The notes: generated by a model from the letters alone, not told the origin. 64,000 nucleotides of DNA from Haplosporangium gracile (GCA_015499985.1 JAAAUF010000087.1:1-64000); one strand, 5' to 3'; positions 1 to 11,341 are shown, numbered from the stretch's first letter. Numbers and translations are program-made.

Positions 1-606
1 GTGCGCCATTGAGCCGTCTGAATAGATGTGTCGCACACCTGGCCTGGCCTCCTTCATGTCTCTTTCAATGGACTCCTGCGCTGCTGGATCCGTGATAACG
101 TGTTTGAACTTGTGTTTTGGCGTATTGTGTGTTGCTTGTTGTTGTATCAGGACCGTGATATTTGGGAGCAGTTGATAGGCTTCCTCTGCCAGCTCCTTCC
201 TGTGGGTCGTCACCTGTCGTTGAATCTCTGCTTGAGTGTGGGCGCTTCCTCTGCTGCCTCTTTTGCCTTCCTGCTATTCTCTGTTCAGACCTCCTTGCGC
301 TGTGCCGCCTCCTCCAGCTTCTTGTCCAGTTTCTGTTGCCTCATTCCGGTCCTTGCGGTAGTGGTAGATAGTGTACTCGTCGGTGGTTCTGGTCAGTGCT
401 TTTCGGTGTAGTCGTTTGTTGTGTTTGTCTGTTTTGTTGTTTCCTGTTCGAGGCGGGGTGATCGGTAGTTCCATCCGTTTGAGAGGCGAGACCGTTGCTT
501 CTATTGTTGCTTGCGTGCTTGGTTCCGCTTGTGTGGTTGGCGGGGGTGTAGGCACCTTGGATCGCTGGTAATTTCGAGCGTAAAAAAGGAAAGGGCGCAG
601 TCGCAC
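1..606 (-). mobile_element. Relic of a non-LTR retrotransposon ORF, runs off the left edge into an RNase H domain
   Basis: Read on the minus strand from a Met at 604-606, one frame stays open to a TAG at 274-276 and then continues in the same frame to the window edge. The first part is rich in Pro, Thr, Lys and Arg. The second part ends in the motif IYSDGS, the usual first strand of RNase H-like domains with its catalytic Asp, preceded by a segment resembling the linker between reverse transcriptase and RNase H in fungal LINEs. The reverse transcriptase itself is not seen in the 606 bases, so the Met may not be the true start. Only the IYSDGS motif supports the call. The in-frame TAG indicates an inactive copy. 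A host RNase H-like gene is the alternative. Confidence 0.55.
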
Positions 607-880
607 GACAATATATTTGCGTGTTGTTTCTACTCACCCACCCAAATTTCATACCCTTCCTTTCTTTCATTCACAATCACCCACCCGCACTATACACCCA
701 CAGCACTCAAACACCGACTTGATTTACCTTCTCACACTACCGTCTTGTTATTATTCCTGCTGATCCTTCAGCGGCGTCGGGCGTTGAACAGGCTTCAAAT
801 AAGTACACTTGGACCAGGAACATTCAGCTGGGCAGCTTAGAAGAAGAAGGACAAGGAAAGTTTGGGCAAAAACAGTCCTT
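607..880 (+). other. Pyrimidine-rich leader-like spacer
   Basis: This stretch is C/T-rich with many CACCC and CTTTC runs, like the 5' leaders found before intact genes in this window. It lies just upstream of a plus-strand F-box/LRR relic and may be its old promoter and leader. No coding sequence is recognised. Confidence 0.3.
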
Positions 881-1740
881 ATAGCCTTGGAGGAGAGTCA
901 TCACTCGAGGAATCTCGACCGGCGTGTATGGAAGGTGGACTGGTGTCAGTGGAGGATGTCTACCTTTAGGAGAACCTGGTGCCTCTTATGACCGAGATTG
1001 ACGACATGGCTTTCGCCTTCTGTCAGACCCCAGGATTTTCAGCGTCTCAGCAGGGAGGTTGACATTACAATAGAGCGAGACGGTACATGTTGGGTAAGGA
1101 TGGATCGACCTCTCTATTTTGACAGGTCTCTCAATCAACCTGGAAGCAAATCGACTAGTGCTGGATCCGCATCATTTCAACACTATCCCGTTCTTTAGGC
1201 CGTCTTCTTTTTCGATCGGACTACTCGCCACGAACTCAGGATATCGTAACTTGTCTACCGCTAGCAAACCTTCTCAAACCTGTGTTGCTAAATCTGACCG
1301 GATGGACCGCATTCTCATTTCATCCGTCGACCCTTCACATTACTCCAGCGCTCAGGGAACTTGCGATCGCATTGGAAACCAACGAGAGATAGACTATTAC
1401 TCCCGCCAAAGGATGATCTAGACTTGTCATTCGTGGTTCAAGAAGATCTGATGGTCACTGCGTCAGCTCAGGAGCCCCCTAGGCTTGGTCGACCACTTTG
1501 GACATGGGGTTGGCGCTTGCCCGACTGGACGGCGCTTGTCATAAAAGCCGAGTTTGCTCATCGATTCCAGTTTCGCATGATGGATGGATAACCCTCGCTG
1601 AAAGTCTTGTGCCTGGACATACAAGCGTCTCGTGGATGTGGCACCCTTGGCCCAAGTATTCGACATTGACGACGTTTTCCTGCTAGACATTACCACCAGC
1701 GACTTGGATAACAGTCTATCAGCGGCAGCAGAAGCAGCAG
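881..1740 (+). pseudogene. Degraded F-box/LRR-type gene
   Basis: No frame is open throughout, but leucine-rich-repeat-like pieces occur in successive plus frames. Examples are a segment around 1117-1190 (LTGLSINLEANRLVLD), one at about 1345-1385 (PALRELAIALETNE), one at about 1590-1640 (PSLKVLCLDIQASRG), and a final piece ending VFDIDDVFLLDITTSDLD before a stop near 1745. Style and neighbours match the F-box/LRR family that fills the first 14 kb. Several frameshifts and stops separate the pieces, so this is read as an old pseudogene. No F-box is visible. The assignment rests on pattern, not alignment. Confidence 0.4.
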
Positions 1741-1872
1741 GGTTGTAACAGGAGCAGAGAAAGAAGGTATGGATAAGGGGCTAGAGGGAGAGAAGGGCAA
1801 GGGAAGGATCAAGAGAGTCTAGGAATGAGAAGGAAAAGCTAGAAACGGATGATATTTATTATACAGAGAGAT

Positions 1873-2010
1873 GTTTATACTAGTGTACAAGGGCGTAGTG
1901 ATGGAGGCGTGGGAATGGCGGCAATGCGTGAGAATGGTGATAACGCGTGAAAATAGTGGCAACGTGTGAGAATGGTGGCAACGCAGGAAACAGTCTACAA
2001 TACTGTCACA
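1873..2010 (+). repeat. Left arm of a long inverted repeat, with four 19-bp tandem units
   Basis: The arm begins GTTTATACTAGTG and ends CTACAATACTGTCAC. Its reverse complement recurs at 2556-2636 with few mismatches. Inside this arm, 1913-1988 is four consecutive 19-base units of the form GAATGGYGGCAAYGCGTGA (1913-1931, 1932-1950, 1951-1969, 1970-1988), where the right arm has only one. The arms enclose an LRR-gene relic. Confidence 0.75.
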
Positions 2011-2137
2011 AGGATGCTGAGAGAAAGCTTCGCAGACGGGAGACAGTGCCTTTGTCGCGTCTGTCCTTCGAAGCCTGGAACTCGTAGGCCCTTAGAAGAT
2101 CGACGAAAAATTCTTGCGCCAACTTTTGTTAATAATC

Positions 2138-2389
2138 CTTCCCAACCTTGAGACTCTAAATGTGGAGGGAGCGCGAGGTTACACGGTTGAGGGAGATCGT
2201 GGATTTGACGAAGACCACGCTTAACAATGAGATCGAATGGGTCGAGATGAGCTGATTGGAGTTCTATAAAGAAGATATCTAAAGCTGGACGTGCAAGATC
2301 ATGATATGGAAGAGACTCTTCCAGACAAAACAGAGCGGTTTGCGAGTCGTTACTCGGAGGATGGATCGTTTGTTCTTAAGAAGAATTAA
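2138..2389 (+). pseudogene. C-terminal relic of an F-box/LRR gene
   Basis: One plus frame reads LPNLETLNVEGARG, a typical leucine-rich repeat strand, and continues to a final stop at 2387-2389 with a charged tail ending FVLKKN. Three stops interrupt that same frame (TAA 2222-2224, TGA 2228-2230 and a TAA near 2270). Each can be derived from CAA or CGA by a single C to T change, which keeps the rest of the frame sensible. Less clear LRR-like sequence extends upstream to about 2020. The relic lies between the arms of the inverted repeat. No function is expected. Confidence 0.45.
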
Positions 2390-2555
2390 CTGATTTCCTT
2401 TTTTTCTACGCTAAAGTGAAAGCTATCCTCCTTTAGTCCCCAATCTAATTTATTCCGCCTTGCATTTATCAATTCTCGAAAGCTCAAACGCGATTTTCTC
2501 TCTAAAACCCCATGTGGAGTAATGGTGGCCAGGGTTGACCATGTACACACAATAT

Positions 2556-2636
2556 GTAACAGTATTGTAGGCTGTCTCCTGCGTTGCCACCATTCCCACG
2601 CCTCCGTCACTACGCCCCCTGTGCACTAGTATAAAT
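2556..2636 (-). repeat. Right arm of the long inverted repeat
   Basis: This is the reverse complement of 1873-2010 but lacks three of the four 19-bp units. It is directly followed by a TATAAATA sequence at 2630-2637 and a CT-rich tract, so the arm also resembles a promoter-proximal segment. Confidence 0.75.
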
Positions 2637-2906
2637 ACCCCCTCCCTCTGCTCTTTCCCCTTCTCCTTCCTTCCCTTACATCCACACACACGTCGCCACC
2701 ACCATTACCCTACTACTCTCACCCACCAATCCCGGGCACCGGCCATTCGATATTCCTTCACCTTTGGTACTGCTTTCAGCGCTCATCAACAACTCTGCCT
2801 GCCCTTTGCTTATATTTTCATCTGTCAGTTTTGGAGGGTGGACTTGTAAACGATGACTTATCTTTGTGCTTTCTATTCTTGTTAATCAAATACGACCTCT
2901 GAACCC

Positions 2907-4333
2907 ATGACTCGAGTCAACAAAACTGTGTCAGGAACGGGTGCCCAAAGCAAGGACAACAAGAACGGGAGCAATGGATCAAGAATCACTCTCAAAGTGG
3001 ACCTCTCACTTCCTCTCATCGACGGAATCAGGACTACACTCGGACCAGCGTCTCTTATCCTGGACGACGGCCAGCTGGTGGTTCTTACCAGCAGTCAAGA
3101 GAAATGGCAAGTTAACATGGGCTTCCTTTCCCTTCTACCTATTCCTGCTGGTCTTTTTTTTTTCTTCCTTGGGGTTATTTTCCTGGGGTGCCCTTTTTTC
3201 CTTCGAGAAGGCACCTGCAAAAGAGGGCTATTCTTTTTTCACTATATTTTCGTCTGATGGTCGGAAGAGGGCATGGGGGATAAGCAAAATGGGATTCACA
3301 GACACTTCATGTGGACCACCCTCGCCGAAACGTATACCGCCATGGTTACTGCAAAGTACCCCAGGGCACGCCTCTCATAAACATTTCGCTGGATTTGTGT
3401 AATGGGTGTTGAAAGAGTGAAACGGAAGTGGTCGCGTCGTTGGCGGGCATCCTCGATTATCCTACGTTCCTTGGATGGGTCTGCTAGCGGGAGGGTGGCT
3501 TGCTAAGGTTTCTTAACCAAACGATCGACATGTCTCCCTAAGAAACCTTGCCGAGGAAGGCTTTGGTGGACGCTTTTTTACTATGAGTTGTGTTCTTGGT
3601 CGCTTTTTTTTGGCTTTTCTTCCCCCCTTCTTGCAACTTTTTGGTGTATCTCTTTTTGTTCTCGCGCTTATCCGACTGGCGAACATCCAGTGAGCAAAGG
3701 AGTTCTGGGTATCAGGCGATTATATTGTGGAACAAGAATGGTCACTTTTTGTGGGTTGTCTAGGATAGTTGGGTCAGTGGTTAAAAACATGAGGCGTGGA
3801 TCCGGCCAAAACTGGTTTGCGTGCCTGGCTATCCAAAAGTCTACTCTTCAGAAGATGGGGCAAAAATAGGGAAAAAATGGAGTTCCAGCCACAGTTTCCT
3901 GACTCATCCTTTGTTTGCTTTGACCTTGTTTCTAACCATTTTTTCTATCTCTCTTTCTTTGGCGCCTTTATTATATGCTGTCTTCATTGCCGGTGTCGCC
4001 GTCGTCGTCTCTGCGCCTTCGACGGTTATTTCTGTCACTTTGGGTCGAGACCTTCATAATCAAGATATCGATGCGACTCTAGGTCTCTGTTGCGGATTAG
4101 GTGCTGCAGAGCAGCCACTCTTTTTAACTGATAAGATTAGAATGTCACCTGTCCCACGACAGTGTCTATTCAATGCTGTCGAAGACCTCGGAATAAATAC
4201 CACTTTTCTATCTCTTCACTCCACCTTTCACACCTTGAGGACTGGAAAAGGAAGTGGTATGGTTGTTGTTGGTATATGTTGTAGGCATCTAAAGAAGATG
4301 GACGAAAACTGTATGGAGACAAGAAGGTCATAA
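2907..4333 (+). other. Unrecognised, possibly spliced or decayed plus-strand gene
   Basis: A TATAAATA at 2630 and a long pyrimidine-rich leader precede an ATG at 2907, which opens a 116-codon frame with an ordinary-looking first 70 residues before it enters a T-rich, intron-like stretch (3145-3250). Later pieces that look protein-like include one near 3295-3370 and a 170-codon frame at 3824-4333 with about two hydrophobic segments (roughly residues 27-70). No family is recognised and no consistent splice chain was found. It could be a decayed gene or a gene with several introns. Confidence is low. Confidence 0.2.
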
Positions 4334-5040
4334 ATTGAATGCGCACAAAGGGTGGATATGAGAACGGGTGGGAAGAGCGGTGAAAGGGCCACAAGAGGAT
4401 CAAGGACTTGAGGGCTTACAAGAGGCCAAGGAAATGCGAGTAAAATAGAGGGTGATAGGAAACAAAAATAAAAAGAGGAATAGGAGGGCTGTATGGTGTT
4501 GGTGATGGGGTAGGTATGTACAAGCAATGGATTTCCTTCCTCCCTCTCCTCTAACCATTCTCAAATCTTATTTTTTCTAATTATTCTCTATGTTGATAAG
4601 AAACGCTTGCTTGAGTCCTTGGTAATGACGAAAGGCAAGTTCTAGGATAGGACTTTAGTAGCCAATATGTATAGATAGGAAGTAAAATCTAAGGAACCTG
4701 TCGTTCATGATTCGATAAAATGTTGTTGCTGTCGTTTGAGGTGTTGCTAGTGCTGAAGCAGGAAAAAAAAAAAAAAGAAGGTCCAAGGCCTCTTGATTTC
4801 TTCCTTCGTACCCTTACTTTGTAATGCCAATGTGCCTTGAACTTTTTTTGCATGTTACACCAATGGCTTTATGTGAGACTGATTTTAGAGTCGATCTCTT
4901 TTTCTTTTCTGGTCAACCTAATCTCCACACCTTCCTTCGTTTGTTTATTGATTCCTCATCCCCATCCTCAATAATAACACCCAAATTCAACAAATGTACT
5001 TCTTCTCTCTTCTATCACCTACTCACATCCTTCTTTTCCG
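4334..5040. other. Gene-poor spacer
   Basis: AT-rich and pyrimidine-rich sequence with a run of A at 4763-4776. Nothing coding is supported. The last 200 bases are C/T-rich and resemble the leader of the relic that starts at 5044. Confidence 0.3.
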
Positions 5041-6060
5041 TAATGAAGTCGCCTCAGGGGCTCACTTTCAGGTTCCCTAAATGTGCGACCATGGTGCTGT
5101 CAGATCTCAAGCCCAAAGACATATCACGCTTTATGCGTACTTACCATTCCATTTACGACACCGATCTGCCGTTTTATTTACTACATCGTTCTACCGCTTC
5201 TCTTTCGTACCGTCGCCACTGAAAAGCATTCCAAGCTGCTGACTTACCCTGGGAGCACGCCATGTGCGCCGGCTTCTTCCTATATGAAGAACTTGACTTA
5301 CCTGCATTACGACTCTCCTTACAGCTACACCGACTCGCTTGCTTCTGATTAGCAGTCAAGAAGAAGATTGTCCCGCTGCGCCTTGCCGTGAGAGTGAGCC
5401 TCTCTATCTCCATACCATTGTCGTGGACATGATGCTTGTCGACGACGAAGCGGATCTGCTCCTTATGAGCAAAGTAACCTCGGGTTGCTCAAAGCTGGAG
5501 AACCTGAACCTGTCGCTACGGATCCCAAAGGCACAGGAAATGTAGGTCGCAACTAGACTCTTCTCCAGCTCCCACGTGTCTCTCAATGTCTTCCACTTCC
5601 CGCTGAGGGTGCGTTATGAGCCCAATAAGGCAACTGGACCCCGTCGAGCCGCTGCCGTAGCTTGGTCGTTGGATATCACTACAAAGCAGCAGCGGACTCT
5701 GCCCCATACTCCGGCGAAGCGGAAGGTTGGCGGAAACCTTGACGACGAGGACACCGATATCATCGATCAGAGCTGGAGTGAGCTCATCCAGGACGAGCAC
5801 AAATATGCGCACTTTTTTTTTGTTTTTCCGCTCCTTTGGCGGGTGTCCGGATCTTGCTTGGATATGGCCCAGCAAACGTCTTCCTGGATCTCTGGCGTTT
5901 TTTTTTTAAAAGTTTCAACGCCAATGAGACATCTGGACCAGTCATGATATTGTGCAGCCAGCTGTTAGGTCAATGGACGCGTCTATAGCAGCAAGCATCA
6001 TGCCACCTGTGAGGTACGCAACATATAACCGCGTCTCTTTGCTTTGAACACTGCCTGGTT
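5041..6060 (+). pseudogene. Frameshifted F-box-like/LRR gene relic
   Basis: From an ATG at 5044 the frame reads FPKCATMVLSDLKPKDISRF and on to a stop at 5221. This closely resembles the head of the second relic at 8780 (VPELPAMVLLDLEQKHISHL), so both derive from one F-box-type head. Downstream, in changing frames, come LRR-like pieces: MKNLTYLHYDSPYSY at 5284, a CSKLENLNLSLRIP piece near 5490-5530, and VRILLGYGPANVFLDLW at about 5848. Runs of T at 5813-5821 and 5898-5906 mark two places where the frame changes. It is inferred to be a dead copy of the local F-box/LRR family. Possible further remnants run to about 6395. Confidence 0.5.
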
Positions 6061-6545
6061 TCTCTAGAGGCACTGCTGCTCCTGCAAGACAACTACACAG
6101 AGAGAACCATGCTCAGTTCTTAATACCATGACAGACACAAAGGGATATACTCTTAGTAGCCGGCAGCTTGTCTCCTAAACGCTGTGGACAGACTATTGTG
6201 CTTCTTGGACTATGGCTGATGAGCTGTAGTTGAAAGCAGTGGGTGGACTTGATTGGACACAGGGCGGGTGCACACTCGTCAGACGAACATAATGATCCAG
6301 GCACAGATGCTTGGATCTTGGATGACTTGCTGGGGTCCGGACATTCGCCTTTGTTTTTGTACACGCGCAGTCATTTCTTCTTGGTAATTATTTTATAATA
6401 ACAAACTTTGCCTCACACGGAGGTGCATGCAGATCATTGCCCCATCAATTTGATCCGCATGTCGCAAAGTTGTAGTTTCCGAGCAGTTTTCAAATATATT
6501 AGGTTTCAAATGCGAGAGGATAAAGTGGAAGGAATGATGGTGTTC

Positions 6546-8066
6546 TTATGAGATCGTCGCCAGGTAAACATCCTTGGTGCCCAGCCAGACCGTCTTCAAA
6601 CGATAAAGAGTAACCAGTCTCTTGATAACGCGATCGCCAATAGTCTCTCCATCAATCTTCACTTGACCCGACGATTGCCAGGTGGTGTTGTTCCTGAGGG
6701 TCTTGAGCTTTGTCAGACAGGTGTCAACATCGTCCAGCCCTTGAATACCCACACGGAGGGTTTCTAGACCCTGGCACGCCCACTCTTCACCATGTTCAAA
6801 TGACTCGATGCTTGCGGTGTAAGGCGGGATCGATAGGACTCGAAGGCGAGGACATGATCGCATCAACTTAGCAAACATCGTGTCCGAAGAATCCAATTGA
6901 GGTGAAGGTGGTGGCGTCGGGCTGTTGTTATTGTAGGGCCTGAGAGTGAACGCGGACAAGGTGATCGAAACGAGTGAGTTGGCGTGCTTCAATATCCCGG
7001 GCATCAATCCATCCAGACTACAATTGTTCCTGCTCCGGTCGTACGTGAACTTGATCTTCCTTGCCTTGACACCAGAGAATGCGCCAGCGAGCAAACTATT
7101 GACGAGACTGGTGGTCCCCCATCGGAAATCTAGGTCTGTGAGGAGGGGGCAGTAGGTGTTGACGGCGTTGTGAAGTGCTTGGACGAGGGTGGATTTGATG
7201 TCTGTGTCCAGAAAGTCGAGGGGGAAGATCCTCCAAGTTGTGAGGTTTGAGAAGTGAGCGAGTAGTGATGGAGGCACGAAATCTTGATGACCGAGGTGAA
7301 GAATTTGTTGAATTGTAGCGGATATGGTCCGGACACTTGAACTCATAAACAGAGGTGTATCCGAAGAGAACGACAGAGGTGAGGTAAAGACGACTTTGTT
7401 GAGAGAGATGTCCGAGAGGTGGGGTGAGTATTGAAGGATATCCGAAAAGGTGGTATGGTCCATGTCCAACTTCTCCAGCGTTAGGCATCTCAAAGAGTTG
7501 TAAGCCATTGCAGGAAACATCAGGCGTGCCACAGATATTGTTTCCTCAGATGATGGTGGTACGAAAGGCAAGATCCCTAGTGCAACCAATGTGTCGGCGT
7601 CCACCGCATGACCATGTGACTCAAACTCCTCCAATTTGAGCACCACACCTAATTGCCTCTGCCGGAGCAAGACCTTATCAAATGCCTCCTTGTCAGGCAA
7701 AGTCCTGAGCTGGTGAACTGTAACACACTTAAGTCCCGTTAGATGAGCATCCACAAGGAAGGAGAGCTGCTTCCCACAGAAGAGGGGCCCGATCTCCTGG
7801 ATAAGGTGTCCATGCTTTGCGACCAGCGCCGACGAAAAGTACGAGTTCTTGGATGTGAGAGGATAAGGGTATAAGTTGGGAGAGCGCCATATCCGGAGGA
7901 GGAAAGAGGTGTACCAGGCTTTGCAGACTAATAGGCAGGGGACGCAGTGTCGGGGTGGGAGATGGGCGGCGATGGTGAGTCTTATCTCTGGGAGGTCCAG
8001 CGCACGGATGGTGTTGTTATTGTTGTTGTTGTTGTTACCGATTGATGGTTGTTGCTCAAGATACAT
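6546..8066 (-). CDS. F-box/LRR-like protein (intact)
   Basis: The gene encodes 506 residues from the Met at 8064-8066. An upstream in-frame Met at 8186 exists, but the sequence between is Pro/Phe-rich and leader-like, so the internal start is preferred. Residues about 10-18 are a poly-Asn run. An F-box follows at about 23-65 (LDLPEIRLTIAAHLPP, then CLLVCKAWYTSFLLRIWRSP), the usual Skp1-binding fold of SCF ubiquitin ligases. The remainder is leucine-rich with irregular LRR strands (LRCLTLEKLDMDH, LSDISLNKVVF, RLRVLSIPPY, GLETLRVGIQGL). By family knowledge it would recruit an unknown substrate for ubiquitination. It is the only F-box/LRR copy in this window with an unbroken frame, and it is intronless. 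Confidence 0.8.
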   Translation of the reverse strand: MYLEQQPSIGNNNNNNNNTIRALDLPEIRLTIAAHLPPRHCVPCLLVCKAWYTSFLLRIWRSPNLYPYPLTSKNSYFSSALVAKHGHLIQEIGPLFCGKQLSFLVDAHLTGLKCVTVHQLRTLPDKEAFDKVLLRQRQLGVVLKLEEFESHGHAVDADTLVALGILPFVPPSSEETISVARLMFPAMAYNSLRCLTLEKLDMDHTTFSDILQYSPHLSDISLNKVVFTSPLSFSSDTPLFMSSSVRTISATIQQILHLGHQDFVPPSLLAHFSNLTTWRIFPLDFLDTDIKSTLVQALHNAVNTYCPLLTDLDFRWGTTSLVNSLLAGAFSGVKARKIKFTYDRSRNNCSLDGLMPGILKHANSLVSITLSAFTLRPYNNNSPTPPPSPQLDSSDTMFAKLMRSCPRLRVLSIPPYTASIESFEHGEEWACQGLETLRVGIQGLDDVDTCLTKLKTLRNNTTWQSSGQVKIDGETIGDRVIKRLVTLYRLKTVWLGTKDVYLATIS

Positions 8067-8779
8067 GTTGCTTTTCCTGAAGTGCGGGGCGTGTGTTTGT
8101 TGTCTGTCGGACAGGATTTTGGGTCGGAAAAAAAGGAGGGGTGGTGTTGGGAAGAGAGGGAAAAGAGGAGAAAGGACGTGCGTCATGACTCGATTTCAAA
8201 AAGGGCAATTTTGATGTCCAACGCCAAATGGCTGACATGGAGCTCAAAGCCACCCAATCCAGTCATAACTAATTGGTCCTGAAGGACGTTGTAAACACGT
8301 CTTGATCCGTGCGCGTCGTTTATGCTTCAGACGTGCATGTGATGATAAAGTTGGTATCCGTGCCCCTGCTCTTCGGTCCCTTCCTACCATTCCCCTCCAA
8401 ACTCTGCGACTATTTCTTCTCAAAAGAAAGATATAAAGAACGACTCTTGATCTCCTTTTGTGGTCCGACGTCACTCACTCTCTGTGTTTGTGTTCACAGC
8501 TGCTTGCTCTTTTTTTTCACACGAAAAGTCGCGTACTTGCTGTTCGTTCTTTTTGTGTTCTTTTTTTATTTTTTCAAGTTCCTCACCTGTTCCCCTCCTT
8601 GAAGTTCATTCCTTCTACAATCTTTTTCATGCCACATCCATCCGTCCCCCATCTCCTCATATTGTCATCAACATCACCGACTGCAGAAACCACAACGACA
8701 ACAACCAAACAAAACATCAGCCTCTTTTTTCACTTCTGTATTTCCTCAATCATGATTCCCCTGTGACCACGTTTCTTCA
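8067..8779. other. Divergent intergenic region
   Basis: Upstream region of the minus-strand F-box gene and, further right, a T/C-rich leader-like stretch before the plus-strand F-box-head fragment. A T-rich block lies at 8505-8580. No coding sequence is supported. Confidence 0.35.
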
Positions 8780-9008
8780 ATGTCCCCGAACTGCCTGCCA
8801 TGGTCCTGTTAGACCTCGAACAGAAGCATATATCGCATCTCATGCGAACTTGTCGCTCTCTCTACATGCTCTCTCTGTCTCATTTCTTCCACACTGTCGA
8901 TACTCGAACCGGCAATGGGGAGCTGCTAGGCCACCCAGAATGTTTGGAAGCTTTTCTCGCAGCTTACACCTCGTGCGCAACCTCACTAAATGTGTTTCCA
9001 AATGACAG
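8780..9008 (+). pseudogene. F-box-like head fragment
   Basis: The plus frame runs through VPELPAMVLLDLEQKHISHL and on to about 9008, continuing with a segment containing HFFHTVDTRTGNGE and AAYTSCATSLN. The first 40 residues match the head of the relic at 5044 in spacing and most residues. The frame then enters a T-run and poly-Lys sequence with no recognisable repeat domain, so only the N-terminal part of the gene is present. It lies tail-to-tail with the broken minus-strand gene that ends at 9249. Probably a truncated duplicate. Confidence 0.45.
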
Positions 9009-9248
9009 TCTTGGCAATTTTTTTTTTTTGTTTTTTTCTGTTTTGGTAGGTCGAGAATATGAAAAGGGTAGAAAGTTGCGCAAAAAAAAAAATGGGTTAA
9101 GAGGAAAGAGAAACCTCAAGGCAGTGCTGAAACTCTACGAAAGGGATGATAGGGAAAGAAAAAAAGAGCATGGGTCAGCTTAAGGTCGCATTGAATGAAT
9201 AAAAAGTGAAGAGCTAAAACGTGTTTTGAAGGCAGGGAATATCCGGAC

Positions 9249-11341
9249 TCAGTCACAACGGCGAGCTGTGATGCGACAGAAAGGATCGGCAGAAACCGAG
9301 CTGCACTCAATTTTCCACCCGTTCAGCATCCATTGCTGTCGGTATTCCCACATCGTGTACACCGCAAACGTGCCCGAGATCTCGATCAACTGAAGCTTGG
9401 GAAGAGATGCCACCTGCCCGAATCCTGAAGCCCACGAAAAGTTGAAGCCTCGCAAGATCAAGTCGTGTTGGCGGGTCAATGTGGGTTCCTTGAGGGTGGT
9501 AGTAGCACAGCGAGCGTCAGGATTTCCGCCGGGACCAAACTTGATCTCGAGAAGGCTCTTGTGTCGCGCCAGTTTTGCATGGACCAACTTTTGGATCGAG
9601 TATGAATTCTCCTGGTGCTCCAGGGCTATCTTCTCAGTGAAAGTCTTGGGCATAAATCGATCTTCTCGACACATGAGGTTCAATTCTGCCTGGTTCGAAG
9701 AGTTCAGAAGGTCTGAGGCAAGGATGTCAATATCCAGCTTTTCGAGTGCCATACAGTTCCACTCAGGTCCGTCAATCAGATCCTCTGGCAGAACAACGTG
9801 ACCGCATCCTAAGCACTCCTTGAGCCGCGAACAAGCCGCCAAAAACAAGCACAGCTCTTCACAGCATTTTTCCTTAAGCTCAAAGCGCGCGTACTCGAGT
9901 GCGCCGCAAGTCGTAGTAATAGCCACCAAGACTTTGGTAGTGATAGTACCCAGATCCAGACTGACAACAAAGTGGAACCAGAGTGCCAAAGTGTTAGCAG
10001 CGAACTGAGTACACTCAGAACAGATGATCGTCGTCAGAGGATATGGCATAAACTCACAACCAGGACCGTCCTCCTCCGAAATCTCCGGGTCCACCATTTG
10101 CCACGCGCCCAGAACTTTCAGTCGATCCAGCGCCGGGAAAGGCTGTAGAGCTTTCTGGATCAAATATACTGTTGAAAGGCTGAAAGCGGCACACTTGAGG
10201 TGCCGAACTTGCGGAAACCGAACGTTGGCCGCCAGGATCAACGACACGCTGTGGACTGAAAGTGTCTCAAGACATGGGTGCTCCAGCATACTCCAGCGTG
10301 TACAACCAACTCCCCAGTTATTCCCTCCACCGCAGGCGCAGCCATTGTCGTGAGCGGTTCTTGCGACCGAAAGAGAACGAAGCACAGGAAAAGCTATCAA
10401 GATCGCGCGCAGTTGGCTCGCAGTAATTGTGTAGTCAAAGGTTAGAGTTCGAAGGTATAGGTGAGATGGCAACAGAGCCTCTGGTCCAAAATCGGTCGTG
10501 ATCCGACGCATTGATAAGCACAGGAGCATCGGGAACGCGACGACGATCGAGCACAACTGGGAAGCAGTGATTGATTGCTTGAAAGTGAGGCTTCGAAGGT
10601 GTTGCTGCGTTGGGATGGTATCAGCTCGGATGTAACCAACGACCTCCGAATGGACAAAAGACTCCAAGTTAGGGCAAGATCGCGAAGGAGGAAGTCATCC
10701 CAGGACCATCCGATTTCCAAATGTCGAATTATAACCCTCGAAAGAACACTGATGAGGAGGGACTCTTTTGCTGGTATCAGTGGTACATCTCGCCAGTCCA
10801 TGTGCCCTCTGGAAGAGGTGTTGTTGAATGTCAAACAGTGGAGCCCGGGGTTCTTGAGCACGAGTCGCCAAACAGCCAAAGTTTTGTACGTTCGGTTCAA
10901 ATGCTCACGAATCTCCAAGTTGGTCTCCAAAAGCATCTCCGCAATGTGTTCGCTCCAAAGCTTGTCACTTGCAATCACAGCAAGATAGTCGATCGGATCA
11001 TCGTCCAGACGGGAGGGGCTGGTAAAAGTATGACGTGGTGCAGAGACTGTCAGAGAACGGAGACTGTTGATGTTTGCTTTGAGCGCGACTCTCACGAAGA
11101 CGTCCTTGTGAGCTTCGAGATGTCGGATCCATGCCCTGTGTTTGAAGAGTAGATCAGGCAGGGCTTTGAGTGGGACCGAGCGCAGGATGGATTGCCAGGG
11201 CTCTGCTGCAGTGTCGATTTCGCTCCAGAGGCATGGGGTGAAAATATCTCTCCACTCACGGCAGACGAGGACACAGGCGAGACAAGACATGGGACTAAGG
11301 TATCGCCCCACGTGAGAGAAGATCTCTGGTAAGAGAACCAT
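9249..11341 (-). pseudogene. F-box/LRR gene with a single frameshift
   Basis: The start at 11339-11341 opens directly into an F-box (MVLLPEIFSHVGRYL, then CVLVCREWRDIF and PCLWSEID). The frame then carries a helical linker and early repeats up to WSWDDFLLRDLA. At 10672-10674 (GGG on the plus strand) the reading frame must shift by one base to continue as PNLESFVHSEVVGYI. Adding one C to the CCC run on the coding strand restores a product of about 697 codons ending at 9249. The downstream 472-codon frame has regular LRR strands (LRSLTFKQSITASQL, LRTLTFDYTITASQL). The neighbouring copy 11821-13735 aligns across the break (SSLESFVHVGHN), which supports one ancestral frame. Either a recent pseudogene or a homopolymer sequencing error. 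Confidence 0.7.

Noticed and set aside
28..411. Plus-strand frame at the left edge
   Set aside because: It is the complement of the minus-strand retrotransposon ORF that contains the IYSDGS motif.
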